A stretch of DNA of 64,000 nucleotides. It comes from Pestalotiopsis fici W106-1 (Eukaryota; Ascomycota; Sordariomycetes; Amphisphaeriales; Sporocadaceae). Location: contig NW_006917102.1 of the NCBI RefSeq assembly GCF_000516985.1, positions 1,306,302-1,370,301 of the forward strand, written 5' to 3'. The notes beneath the pieces were generated by a model, which saw only the letters and a list, made by a program, of their open reading frames with translations, was not told the origin of the DNA and made no database searches. Made by a program: the position numbers and the translations under genes. Below are positions 1-11,137 of the stretch, in pieces. Each line of letters starts with the position of its first letter. Position 1 is the first letter of the stretch.

Positions 1-937
1 CCGCTGTTAGCTACCTCTCGAATCCAGGAAATATCTTAAGGTTGCGCCATGCGTCAAATGGCGTAGATGCAAGCGACTGGTTTGCACCGATCAAGGCAGA
101 ATCATCTCAGTCTATTCCGCATTGAAAGGATGGTTGGTTGCAGGCCGATAACGCCCCTTGGATAAAAGATAGGACCAACACGTGGGGTAGATTCGAGCCA
201 GCGCCTGACGTCATTTTCTTTCGCGCTTTCTTTTGCTGTTCCTTGTGTCCTGCCGTAGCGGGCGGCGCCGTTGCGCTCCAGGCTCTGGACGAGTTTCCAT
301 TTGGGCGGTTAGAAAGAAACACAAAGGGGAGTTGAATGACCTAAAAGCTGAACTGCCCTGCTTCTGGTTTGTGTAATCATCTAGACAAGAATCGAGTGTA
401 TGACCTCAATATTGACCAGCGCACCTATCAATCGACTCCCTTCTTCCCTCTATTTATGTGCTCTAATTCAATTTGAGGCAAAGTGCCGGCCTGTCAAACT
501 GGTATTTTCCCACTGCTGGACCGACGCCACGCACACAAACCACAGGGTCTTCCGTCACCAGCTCCCCATTTCTGCCCGCTTGGTGGTCCCAGATCTCCAG
601 TCATTTTAGATCGCCGGCAGGGATCCACCTAGCTAAAGTGCCCTCGAACTCTAAGACCCCTCGTCACTTCACGATACTACTTTACCTCCTTTTGAGACAC
701 AGTGAGCGCACACACACACTGTTGGCTGGCACACACCCGACGTTCCAACAGAATACCCGGGCCGTCCTCCCTTTTATATACTCGGCACTCTCCTAGAGTC
801 CTAGTCGTCGCAACCCTTCCACCTGCATCACCATAGTACCGCGATTCGAGAGAATCCAAATTAATATCATACATTCTTACGCTGAACCCATTTACGCCCA
901 TTTCCCCCCCGGTTAACATTACCACAAAATTGCAATC
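1..937. other. 5' flank of the Slm1-like gene, no gene seen
   Basis: No supportable coding region; the short open frames here lack family resemblance and codon bias. The right part is the promoter and leader of the Slm1-like gene, with a TATA-like element at 774-780 and a short CA run near 710-720. Confidence 0.6.
774..780 (+). promoter_or_regulatory. candidate TATA element of the Slm1-like gene
   Basis: TTATATA lies about 160 bases before the ATG at 938, in otherwise GC-balanced DNA. The position suits a fungal core promoter. No transcription start was measured, so this is inference. Confidence 0.35.
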
Positions 938-2451
938 ATGAGTGCAGACACCAAGGAGATGCCATTGCGACATGGCACAACCATGAGCAGCATGGCAAGC
1001 ACTGACTCGGCTGTCCCCGAGTTTGACCCTTCAACTGTAAGTGCAAGTCTCGGTGTTGGGTGTATTGCTTTGTGGCACTGTCCTGATGTCCTCCATAATC
1101 GCAGACTGCCGGTCTCCTGGCCGAACGACTCCAGGCCTGGAAGCACTCCGTAGGATACCTCGAGAGCTACGTCACTGCTGTCGAGAAAGCCCACGCCCAC
1201 CACTCCAAGGAGTACGAGAAAGTTCTCAAGACGATCTCCCAGCCACTTAAGGAGGGCAGGCATTTCGACCAGGGCCTGGGTGGTGTTGCTGGCTTTTTTG
1301 AGAACATGCGAGTCAACACACAGGCCATGATCAACTCCAACACCGAAACCGAAAAGACCCTCAAGGGAACCGTCCTCCCCATCCTCGAGAGACTGCACAA
1401 GGAGATCAAGGCCAAGGCTAAGGAAGTTGAGCATGGTGCCGGCAAGAGTGCAAAGGAGGTTGAGAAGGCCCGAAACACCACTCAGAAACACATTGAGTTG
1501 CTAGGACAGCACAGTGCGTCCTTTGAGTCGACTGGTGGCAAGATGAACCCGACCGAAGATCCCTATGTTATTCAGCGCGGCGTCTATCACCGACTGAACA
1601 AACAGGTCATTGAGGAGAACAACCACCGCAACGACCTGATCCATGTGCAGGAAAACTTTCAAGCTTTCGAGGCCCATGTGATACAGGTTGTGCAGCAGGC
1701 AATGGAAGCCTTCAATGCTGTGGCCGGAGGCCAAGCCGAGAAGACGCGCGCGCTCTATGCCGACATGCTTGGTGCTGCTCAGCGCATCCCGCCCGATTTC
1801 GAATGGAAGGGATTCCTCCACCGTGAAGGCGCTAATCTCGTCAACCCCAACGACCCGCCACGAAGCGTGGACGCCATTAATTTCCCCAATCAGAACCACA
1901 ACTCTACCAAGGCTCTGATTGAGGGTTCGCTGGAACGCAAGTCGCGAAACAAGCTCTCCTGGGGTACGCAGACTGGCTACTATGTTGTCACCCCGTCAAA
2001 GTTCCTACACGAGTTCAAGGACGACGACAACTTTGCCAATGACCCCAAGCCCGAGCTGTCCATCTATCTTCCGGACGCCGTGGTCGGAACCCCCAGCGGA
2101 GAGAAATTCAATGTCAAGGGTAAGGACAAGGCCAAGGGTATCGGCAGCAAGCTGGCCGGAACGTCGGAGCTGGCCTTCAAGGCGCACAGCCCTGCCGAAG
2201 CTCAGCGGTGGTTCGAAGCCATCAGCGCTGCAGCAGGCGCCACAGGTGCAGCCTATGAGAGCACGCCAGCTTCTCCAGTTGTGGCTAATGATGCTACTTC
2301 GCCCAGCACCGAAAAGACCGAGGCTGCTGCGCTCAAGGAACAGGAGGCAGGCGTTACGGGCAGCGGAGGCGCAAGTTCGCCCGCCACCCCGTCTCCTCTC
2401 AGTCGGAGTGGCACCATAGACACCAAGGCCGAGCCCAAGACGGCTGCCTAG
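938..2451 (+). CDS. Slm1-like BAR-fold and PH-domain protein
   Basis: Two exons, 938-1036 and 1105-2451, joined in phase 0 across a 68-nt intron (GTAAGT...GCAG), give 481 residues. Residues about 33-265 form a long charged helical region resembling the F-BAR-like part of yeast Slm1/Slm2. A PH-like domain follows from about 267 to 407, starting at EWKGFLHREG and ending near the RWFEAIS helix. The last 70 residues are Ser/Thr/Pro/Ala-rich and probably disordered. Family knowledge: Slm proteins bind PI(4,5)P2 at eisosomes, are TORC2 substrates and pass membrane stress to Ypk-type kinases and actin. The ATG at 938 is the first in frame and precedes a good donor site. The family call is firm. The exact paralogue, and whether it acts with TORC2 here, is inferred. 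Confidence 0.88.
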
Positions 2452-3880
2452 AGGTACAGTGCGTCGGCCATATCGAGACGAAAGAGCTCCCTTGTGCAGG
2501 TATGGGAGCGGGAGAAGGCGCGGAGGCTCACCCGCGACTCCATTTAATGAAGCAAAGATACACACTACAGTCAAGGCAGGATATTATGGCATACCATTCT
2601 TGAGCGATCAGCACACGGACGTTTTTGTTGGCCTGCGCTGAGCTTTTTGGTTTCGTTTCCTTACAACTTCAACTGCACTTTTTCGATATCCAATCAATTC
2701 ATTTCAAAAAAAGAAAAAGTTCTCCTCTGCCCGTGCTCCTTACAAGTATGCACACTATAAACGTCCCTGACTCTCTTCTGACATAATACAGCCAGTCAGT
2801 CACCAATTCGGTATACTGGGGGTGGCTATGCTGTCTTCATTGATTGATTGTGGAGCAGTCTTACCATATGTACCGTATTCAGTATGGCCGTCAGGCAATG
2901 TTTGGGTAAGGGTAGTATGAGATGATTGCATACGTCAGCAGCAAGTTCAGCCAAACTTCAGGCCCCAAAATGGAAGGAAACCTCGCAACATCATCATGGG
3001 CTTCCATACTTACCATTTGCCAATCACGGCCGGCTGTTCCGAAGACCAAAACATCGTGATGGAGAGGAGCTGCAGGGGACATTTGGCCATGTGTCTGCCA
3101 ACGGCAAGTCTTCTTGGGATTCGGTACTGGTGACGTAGAAGCCAATCAAGAAATGGACCAAGCCAGTTGTGAGGGATGCAATGAAAACGCCCGGACCCGC
3201 CTATGGTTCGTAGGGTAGCTCTCTCAAACGAAAAGGAGTAGGCGGCAAGCCCGGTTATGTTCCATGAGGGACGATACAGAGTGGCTGTGGGCCTGGATAC
3301 TTGTTCTAAGTGGCCATTGAAACAAAAGTGCACTTTCTAGGGCTGGGGTGGTTTTGCAAGGCAGTCTTATTTGCATTGAGAAGCATCATACCGAAATTTG
3401 ATCCTTCTGGACGACTATAATGGTACCCCTTTACGGATTTGCGAGTATGCCAATTTCAGCTACTTGCCGATGAGGCTCCCATCAACTTTCATTCACAAAG
3501 CAGTCTGCCACTGCTTGAGTTCATCCTCATGTAGGGGGGTGCAACCTTCGGCTGCATCTCCATACCTAGGCAAAGCAGTGGCTATTATACGAACTGCCGA
3601 CACAAAAATGGACATGCAGCGGCCGGCCTAGCCAGCCTTCCTGGTTGCTATTGTTATTCAAAGCGACTCGGCATGCATGCTATGATCAACGTCTTGTTAA
3701 CAACTCTTATGGTGAGAGCCTCGAGCCCGGCTGCTGAGGATGATATATCTATGCTGCGCCTGACGCGAGGCTTCCAGAAAGTGATTCAGACTCCAGATCA
3801 AGTCACGCCGCAAGCAACTTAGCCTTGTTCCTATCTCTATCGTTGCAAGCTTGCTCTCGACCTTGCCGTGCCATATTTAC
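2452..3880. other. intergenic, no gene seen
   Basis: This spans the 3' flank of the Slm1-like gene and the 5' flank of the Clr5 protein. Open frames are short and show no recognisable domain or convincing splice continuation. I see no repeat or RNA gene. Confidence 0.5.
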
Positions 3881-3949
3881 ATGAGCCAACGGAAGGAACA
3901 AGAAGTCATTTCCACGAATCGAGAAATCGTTTTGATCCAGAGAAACAAG

Positions 3950-4759
3950 ATGACGAAACCATGGGATGAACACGAGGCTAAAATCAGGGAACTTTACGCC
4001 AAGCATACTCTCAAGACTGTTCGCGAGACCATGCAGAGAGAAAACGGATTCATTGCATCGTGAGAAGCTCCTCCCGGAAAACCTAGTTCTCCCAAAAGAC
4101 CTGCTGTACTGCTGCTGACACGGGGTTGGGGAAAAGAGTGCGTGCCTATAGAAAGAAACTCGATGAATGGGGCATGACAAAGTACAAGCCGCGCGAGAAC
4201 AAATCTCGCAATAGCCCCGGCGAAGAACCACCACGGAACGAGGCGACAAACCAGCAGTATCCTTCGAACCCGGGTCCATCTGATCAGACTAGCTACAATT
4301 CTCCTGACGCAATGATGAATCCTAGAGAAAGTTCCTGGGTCCAAAATCAACCATCATACTACAATGTGGCTGGTTGGTCGCAGACAACGAGGTGAGTGAG
4401 CCAAAGCGAGTTGGCCCATTGGAGGGAAGAAAGGAAAAAAAGGTTTATTGATCTGACTGATCTTGATTAGCTACGGTCAACCGATGATGACTCCGAATTA
4501 TGGCCATCAGTCGACAATGAATTCAAACTCCATGGGTCAAGAGCAGTGGTACCCAAACTACCAAGTATCACCGACGTACACTGCTGCAGAGACAACAACA
4601 TCAACAGCAGGCTGGAATGTCTCGCAAGCGCCGACAAACACGCCAATGATGGAATTTCCAGCAGACGCGAGCGATGAGTATGAGAAGGAGGACGAGGAAG
4701 AGGAGGAGGCCCGATACCAGGATTCGAGCGAGAGATCTCCAACGCCGGGAAACGAATGA
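3950..4759 (+). CDS. small Clr5-domain protein
   Basis: Three exons, 3950-4059, 4137-4391 and 4471-4759, join in frame to 217 residues. Intron 1 has GTGAGA, a GCTGAC branch point 18 nt before the AG; intron 2 has GTGAGT...TTAG. The N-terminus (residues about 1-55) matches the Clr5 domain: MTKPWDEHEAKIRELY, then a GFIAS turn, then RAYRKKLDEWGMTKY. The domain is completed only after removing intron 1, which supports the model. The rest is Asn/Gln/Ser/Tyr-rich with a strongly acidic tail (EKEDEEEEEA). The domain is named for fission yeast Clr5, a silencing factor, and is widespread and poorly characterised in filamentous fungi; a nuclear role is only inferred. In-frame ATGs at 3881 and 3851 would add 23 or 33 residues. 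I chose 3950 because it begins the conserved block. Confidence 0.75.
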
Positions 4760-6728
4760 TACACCATGGCGGTGGTTTTCTAATGGGACCATGGCCATCG
4801 GAAAAGCTGGAAACAAATCTCTCGCGACAGGCACAATGGCAGCTCAATAAGTGGATTGGAGTCAACAGATCAGCATGGAGAACGGCAGGAGTTGGTGGAT
4901 ACCTGGTTTGCCCATCTAGTACAGCCAAACCTCTGAAAGCTCTCCTCTGACCTTCGGCGTTACACGGTTCATCACAGCTACCCACTCAAGTACAAACAGG
5001 AGGATTTTCCTTCAAAAGGTCCGGATATTCTTGTAGGCAATGTTCAATGATACTTGTTCTTTACTAAATCTTGTACCATAATGATACCTCTTCTGCCAAT
5101 CTTCTTCAAAGGGCGGAGGGGCCTTGAATGGCCTCCGCGACATGTTCATCACACATCAAGTACCATGGGATGAGATCCATTCCCTTGCCCAGTGCTTGGG
5201 AGCTCCTGCAATGCTGATCTTCCTTCCCACTGGGTCTGTGGCTGTGACTCAATCTGCCTATTTTGCATCGTGCATAATCATACCAAAAACCCCCCCGGAG
5301 GAGGGAGGGGGGCCATGGAAGTATTCTATTTTCCGCCTGCATCTTTTATCTCGGGCTCACACACGCACACACAAGAGTATGGGGAGGGGGGTTGTTTCCG
5401 GCCCGCCTACAATTAGTAACTCTCGCTATGCGGCTGAAAAGAAAGAAGAAAAGGGTGCCACATGCTCGGGACTATTGGGTCAGCAATCAAGCCCAGAAGA
5501 GAGCCTTGCAGGCTTGCACCACCTGCGTGTCTTACCTGGCCCTGCCAGGCTGGGGCTTCTTTCTTTCTGTTGCCGATTCTTTTTCGGGGGACCCCTGCTT
5601 TGCATGTACTCGAGAGCCTTTTTTCGAAACGGACGTGTATCTATTCTTCAATATTATGGTGTTTGTAACAAGTATAAATAGTGTACTATGTCAAGTAATG
5701 TCGAGTATCACCCGTGTTGGGTAGCAGCAACAAGGAAGGGAGGGAGAAGAAAGAGTGGAATAGCCTCACCATTGCGAAAGCAGCCTCACGACAAGTCTTT
5801 CTTCGTAGAAGAAAAACATGCTTGGTTTTTAACTGGGTATACGACTCTTTTCGTTGCTTTGGCTATTTTTCTTCATATTGCCGCCGTCTGCAAGGTTATT
5901 CTCCAATCTTTTCATGGCATTTTTTTTTCCCGCAAGGCTCTACCCCCGGTTCACACAGGACAAGAACGGGGGGGTGTTCCTTTGCCCAGTTAAAATAAAG
6001 AAAAAGAGATAGTGAAAAAAAGTTCCCATGACGCCCTTTCTCAATGACGTCCTGTCCCCTCTCTTCCCCATCTTGGCAGACTAACTGCGCCTCTTCAGTA
6101 CATGCAGTGAAGATCGCCTTGAACTTGATTGACAGAGCCAGCCGATGATGCGAAAACAGAGCCTCATTTCAAGACCTCCTCGGAGCAGCCATCACAACGC
6201 CGCATACTCGGGGATAAAAAATGGTTGGGCGCCAAACCGAGAAAGGTACTTTTCCCCGGATACACGTACATTGATGCACGATACATGGAAGTTATGCCGG
6301 GCATAGCACGGTCTTGGCTATTTCAAAAAAAAAAAAAAAAAAAAACTAGAACGTGTGCAGAATGTGGCAGCCTTGAACTGAATACTGGAATATCCATCTG
6401 ACATGCGGGCTGATATTAGTTACGAATATGGACGTGCCAATCTTGGGCCTTTACGTGAGATTTCACATGTCCGATCCCATGTTGTGGGATGGATTGTCTG
6501 ACATAATAAAAAGGAATTGGACGTTGGGTTACTCGCATTAGGCTTTTTCAATAATACTTTTTATCCAACTCCGCCCCATACAGTATGAGCCAAGTTCAGT
6601 TACAAAGCGACCCGTGTTGAGAGAAAATGACGGTTTCATTCATGGCGATTCCGTCCTACCGCTGCACCCTAAATATTCTTGTCAAGAATACAAGAAGAAA
6701 CTACTCGTCTAGTATAGCTGAATATATC
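4760..6728. other. intergenic, no gene seen
   Basis: About 2 kb between the Clr5 gene and the 3' end of the kinase on the minus strand. It holds T-rich and A-rich stretches and a 21-base A run at 6325-6345. Open frames such as 5124-5681 have no family signature and cross low-complexity sequence, so I do not call them. Confidence 0.5.
6325..6345 (+). repeat. poly(A) run of 21
   Basis: A homopolymer of 21 A is seen directly. It could be a slippage tract or the remnant tail of a retroposed sequence, but no retroelement body is recognisable upstream. Confidence 0.9.
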
Positions 6729-8798
6729 TCAGACTTGATCCGTGTTTGCCTCCACTGAGGCCGTGATTGCTGAATTGCCGTTCCTCTTTTTGAACCATGG
6801 GTGCTTTAGTGCCTGCTTGGCCGTAAAACGCCGCTTCGGATCCGGCATCAACATGTTCATGAGAAGATCCGCAAATAAAGCTACTTCGGAACTCTGCATT
6901 TTGTAGACATACTCGATCATTCCATCCGCCGTCTCGCTGCAGGAAACTTGGTCCCTTTCATCAATCTTGGGCACCACAATGGCTGACTTTTCTTCGGCCC
7001 TCTGTTTTTTGACGCTGCAGCTGCAGCTTGTATCTTCGTCGTCGGCCGGACGCTTAATCCGGGGACTTCGCCTAAGCTCTGGGGGTGCCTCTGAGGGCGG
7101 TCGGGATCTCGACCTGGACCGAGATGTAGTCTTCTCGGATCTTTCGTCGTGGGAAGATGAAGTGGATTCCCGTGATCCGGGCCGCATCCGCATTATACCT
7201 GAAGACAGCAGACCCCGGGACCTCATTGATTCAGACATCTCGTGCCAAGTCTCAGTAGATCCAATAGACTTGTCCAAGAGAGTCGGAAATCCCGTTCGTT
7301 GTGCGTGTTCCTCCCGCAGCAAGTCCCATTCGGCATAAGTAGTGGGCAATATGACCTCGGGACGTGGCTTGACCGGTGGTGTCCTTGTCCTTGATCTCCT
7401 GCGGCTGTTTACAAAAGAGTTATCGGAGCCATCGGAGCTCGTGTCCGACTGAGAAGACGCCTCGCTGTCACCATCGACTTCTTCCTCGTCCAAGTCCAGA
7501 TCAGTGCTGCCATTGCTCTTAGAAATTGGCGACTTGATCGCGGTCCTTTCGGCCCTCTTAAATGTCCGCTTGGAGTCTGCCCTCCTATATCTCGACACCG
7601 GCTTGTCACGTCTGTCCAACCACCTGTGTACTTCCTCTTCCTCCCGACCATTACTCTCGACGAGGGTAGTGCCATCCCGGGCGAGAAGACCCCTAATATT
7701 ATTAATAGGTAAAGTTAAGCCGGGACCGAAGACCCAGGTGAGCCAACCAAGGTATGCTGTATCGGAGTTCATATCGGCCAGTAGCTCTCTGCCAGTGCGC
7801 ACAATATGAAGGCACGCTGCCAGGGACCAAACGTCACTCGCAGCGCCAGCAGCAATACCCTTTAGCCTAACTTCAGGCGCGCTATAGCCGGTACAGTGCA
7901 CTTGTGTCGGTTCAAGTAGATCCGAGGACTGGCTCACCCGGCCGAAATCCGCAATGGCTATCCTGTTCGTCCGGAATTCGCGCTCGAGCGCGCCGAGGTC
8001 AGCCCTGGACACTAGGTACCGGGGCCCGTCGTGGGCAAAGCTGCGAATAAGCGGTTTCAGCTTTCGCGATTCGGGCTTGGGAATATACCGCCCAAAGAGG
8101 TCTCTGCGCGAAACCGTCCACATCCACTGGCTCGCCAAGACCCTCATGATCTTTTGGGGGCGAATGTCACCGTGAATGACACCGTTTTGGTGGAGATAAT
8201 TTACTGTGCCCGCGAGACTGCGGCAGAGATCTTGGAGGTAGTCGGGAGTATCCAATCCTGCTCCTTCAAGTCCATCCAGGAGATTCGGTCCGAGGACAGG
8301 CAACACCAAGCAAAGATGCTTCCCGTTGTGTCCCTTGACCCAGAACTTCTTGAGGGGAGTAACGATGGTATGAGGCAGAGCTTCGTCCACGGTCCGGTCG
8401 GCCAGAGCTTGGACTTGGGGGTTATCGTACCACCGCAAGGTCGATGTATCGGCGGTAAAGACCTTGACGGCTCGGTAGTAGCGCGAGTAGTGATCGAAGC
8501 AGAGCCATACAGTTGACGATGAACCAAACCCAAGCTTATGTAGCACTTCGAAGTTCTGGTCCGCGTCAAGATAATCCCCAATGTGGATTGGGTGTAAGCC
8601 TCCGGGTCTATAGAGTTCAATATCTTCGTATTGTGTCGCCAGATACTCGCCAAGCGGTTCGAACGTATTTCCTTTATTTGGTTGCGAGTCGACGTCTTGG
8701 AACTCCGATCCAGTTGGGGATGTGTTGTCATTAGTTTCTACATCACCGCAGTAGGAATCATCCGATGACCCGTCCGATGACGCCCCACTGAGAGACAT
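6729..8798 (-). CDS. SRPK-like protein kinase with altered catalytic loop
   Basis: A single exon of 689 residues. The SRPK hallmark YRPGGLHPIHIGD lies at about 63-75. The glycine loop is LGFGSSSTV (89-97), and the AVK lysine is K112. The catalytic loop reads HGDIRPQKIM (209-218), the metal-binding motif is DFG (284-286), and APE is at 307-309. The C-lobe is split by a long Ser/Arg/acid-rich insert (about 400-620) with RSRSRSRP and LRRSPRIKRP. The fold resumes at about 645 and ends with a typical RFTAKQALKHPWF helix. SRPKs phosphorylate RS-domain splicing and mRNA-export factors. Fungi also carry many divergent SRPK-like paralogues, and this looks like one. D211 and D284 are kept, but the usual Lys and Asn of HRDxKxxN are R213 and K216. 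Activity may therefore be reduced or absent. It is transcribed away from the LanC-like gene. Confidence 0.85.
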   Translation of the reverse strand: MSLSGASSDGSSDDSYCGDVETNDNTSPTGSEFQDVDSQPNKGNTFEPLGEYLATQYEDIELYRPGGLHPIHIGDYLDADQNFEVLHKLGFGSSSTVWLCFDHYSRYYRAVKVFTADTSTLRWYDNPQVQALADRTVDEALPHTIVTPLKKFWVKGHNGKHLCLVLPVLGPNLLDGLEGAGLDTPDYLQDLCRSLAGTVNYLHQNGVIHGDIRPQKIMRVLASQWMWTVSRRDLFGRYIPKPESRKLKPLIRSFAHDGPRYLVSRADLGALEREFRTNRIAIADFGRVSQSSDLLEPTQVHCTGYSAPEVRLKGIAAGAASDVWSLAACLHIVRTGRELLADMNSDTAYLGWLTWVFGPGLTLPINNIRGLLARDGTTLVESNGREEEEVHRWLDRRDKPVSRYRRADSKRTFKRAERTAIKSPISKSNGSTDLDLDEEEVDGDSEASSQSDTSSDGSDNSFVNSRRRSRTRTPPVKPRPEVILPTTYAEWDLLREEHAQRTGFPTLLDKSIGSTETWHEMSESMRSRGLLSSGIMRMRPGSRESTSSSHDERSEKTTSRSRSRSRPPSEAPPELRRSPRIKRPADDEDTSCSCSVKKQRAEEKSAIVVPKIDERDQVSCSETADGMIEYVYKMQSSEVALFADLLMNMLMPDPKRRFTAKQALKHPWFKKRNGNSAITASVEANTDQV

Positions 8799-9644
8799 TG
8801 GGTTTCTTTCTTTTCGGCAGCGGCGACGGTTAAGGGACAGTTGGACATGAAAGACACGGGAGGGGAACCTAGCTGAAATGCTTTACTGAATTGTACAGAC
8901 CAAGTCAAATAATTTTGGCATATTTATTCAAGAATCTCAGGCTGGAAATCACGACCCAGCTGCGTAGGAGCGAGTCGTCCATTGTGTACCTTGTTTTCTT
9001 TGTACAAGCCCAAGGCAACCTTTGATACTTGGCTCAAGAGAATATCTTCGCTCTTGTTCGAAGGACAACAAAGACCTGCCGCATTAAGATATACCCAACA
9101 GCAGAAGAATAGCCTTGTCCTGCAATCACACACGAAACAAATCTACAACTGGAAGCCTCAGTGAAGCCAGTCCAAAGAACCGGCTAGATCAGGCGAGTCG
9201 TCACTGCTGTTTGTTTCAGTCTACAACTTTGATCCTAGCACTTCAGAACAGTATCTTACACGCTCCAGATTGTTCGTTATTATCATGGTTGGATTGAAGC
9301 TATTCTATTCTCAGACGATATGTTCTCGAACAATGCTCCAAGGAAGATCAGTTTTATACTACATGTGTACCATGGGCTTCTCGCAAAATGCAACATAGTT
9401 AATGTATAGGATCAAGTAGACAGTTATCGAGTTGGCTTTTCTCGTTCACAGCAGTTGTCATCCAGATACGAAACATGCAGATTCGACCCTATCCATCTTT
9501 CCCTGATTGGTCAGGGGATTATAAATTCCGAAACAGGTCTAGCGAATGGCTGTCATCGTCTGCACCACTTCGACTTCATTCCTATGAAACAGTCAGCACC
9601 AGGCATCGCAATACGTATTTGACACATGTGACAGATATTCGCAA
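8799..9644. other. divergent promoter region, SRPK-like / LanC-like
   Basis: An 846-base head-to-head spacer. The right side carries a reversed CCAAT box (ATTGG, 9506-9510) and a TATAAA (9520-9525) suited to the LanC-like gene. No gene is seen within it. Confidence 0.55.
9520..9525 (+). promoter_or_regulatory. candidate TATA box of the LanC-like gene
   Basis: TATAAA lies 120 bases before the ATG at 9645, with ATTGG (inverse CCAAT) ten bases upstream. Spacing fits a core promoter; there is no transcript evidence. Confidence 0.45.
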
Positions 9645-10873
9645 GTGATCAGTTCATTAACTCGTACTGGCAACATTGCAATGGAAAGCCCGCTCTACCT
9701 ACCCCACGGTGAAGTTGCGTCAGCAAAGCTAGACAGGAACCATCTCCTCTCCGAGGCGCTCGAGACCATTGTCCGGGACTACCCGCCGCAAGATAGCTAT
9801 GGCCAACCGCTCAAGGGCCTCTGGAACGGGCCGACCAGCATCGCCTACCTCTTCCTCCACGTCGCGGCGGCGCGTCCCGAGCTGCTCGTCGCCTCGCGGC
9901 CCGCTCGTCACTGGGCCCAGGCCTACCTGGGTGGGACGCGGGACCCCGAGGCCATGGTGTTGGAGCCCTCGGCGCGCTGCGGCATCTCGTCCGAGGTCCT
10001 GGCGTGGCAGGCGGTGCGCGCTTCTCTCTCGGGCGATCCGGCCCACGTTGCCGCGTTCCTCTCACACGTCCCTGCCGTCGTCGACGGACCAGCCGAGGCC
10101 GAGTGGCATTCGGGTCGGGCAGGCATGTTGTATCTGCTGCGCATGATATGTCACTGGGTGCCAGAGAGTGCGCCGCTCCTCCAGGAAGCCACGGCTCTGG
10201 TGCGAGGAAAGATCGTGGCCGAGGGTCCGGACTGGGAGTTTAAGGGTCAGCGGTATATTGGGGCGGTGCACGGAGATATTGGCACACTGACCCAGGTCGC
10301 GCTGTCTGGGCCGACGGTGGACGAAAAGAAAAAGCTGCAACAGTGGCTGGCCCGGCTCCTGGACTGGCAAAAGCAAGACGGCAACTGGCCCGTCAATGAG
10401 CAAGTTGATCCGCGCCCCTATGTTCAGTTTTGCCACGGAGCACCCGGGTTTGTTCAGAGTCTCAAGTCGATTCGGCCTCTGTTCCCTGAACTCGATGACG
10501 AGATCAGCCGCGCCATAACCCTCGGCAATGAGCTCGTGTGGAGGGAAGGACTGCTGAAGAAGGAACCCAACTTGTGCCACGGAGCCTTTGGAAACTGTTT
10601 GTAAGAATCACTCATCATCCCTCATTACCGCTCTCGACTCCCTTGGCTGATGCGTAAATAAGAACTCTGCCACCGACCCAGCGAGACGTATTCCTCGAAC
10701 TAGCGACACCAAGGAGCGTTGCCGAGGCAAGGCTCCAAGATGAAGCCCACTTTGAAAAGGCAAACTATGGCTGGGAGTTTTCCCTGTTGACCGGATACTG
10801 GCCGGGAGCAGCGTGGGCATGGCTAGTTGGTGAGGAGCCTGAAGCTCGTTTCATTGGATACAATGATGTATAA
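9645..10873 (+). CDS. LanC-like (LANCL-type) zinc protein
   Basis: Two exons, 9645-10600 and 10663-10873, give 388 residues, about the usual LANCL length. The 62-nt intron has GTAAGA, a GGCTGATG branch point and ATAAG. Three LanC signatures are visible: GAVHGDIG (206-213), QFCHGAPG (261-268) and NLCHGAFGN (309-317). C263, C311 and H312 match the Cys/Cys/His zinc site of the family, and repeated helical segments fit the alpha/alpha toroid. Exon 2 supplies the expected C-terminal part (YGWEFSLLTGYWPGAAWAWL) ending in a short acidic tail. Bacterial LanC cyclises lanthipeptides. Eukaryotic LANCL proteins add glutathione to dehydroamino acids formed by loss of phosphate, and fungal copies are often labelled abscisic-acid-receptor-like by homology only. 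No lanthipeptide genes are nearby. A start at Met13 (9681) is a plausible alternative. Confidence 0.87.
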
Positions 10874-11137
10874 TGGCCCATCGTTGAGTGCACGTGTTCC
10901 TCCAGGACTATCCCTCAGTAAGCTACCGGTGCCAATCTAGCCCTTGTGAAGACAATAGATTCATGATGTACTATCATTTGAAATGGTGAGATACTTTATA
11001 GAAGACAGCACAATGGAACACGCACAACGGAAATGGACCGCGACAAGGACACAGTCTACACATTATAGCGTTGGAATGGCGTCAAAAGATTTGTGCCATG
11101 ACATTCTGCCTTGATTTTGGTGCTAGCTAAGATACCT

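Noticed and set aside
5124..5681. 185-codon open frame
   Set aside because: It crosses G-runs and a CA repeat, has no family resemblance or codon bias, and no transcript signals are obvious.
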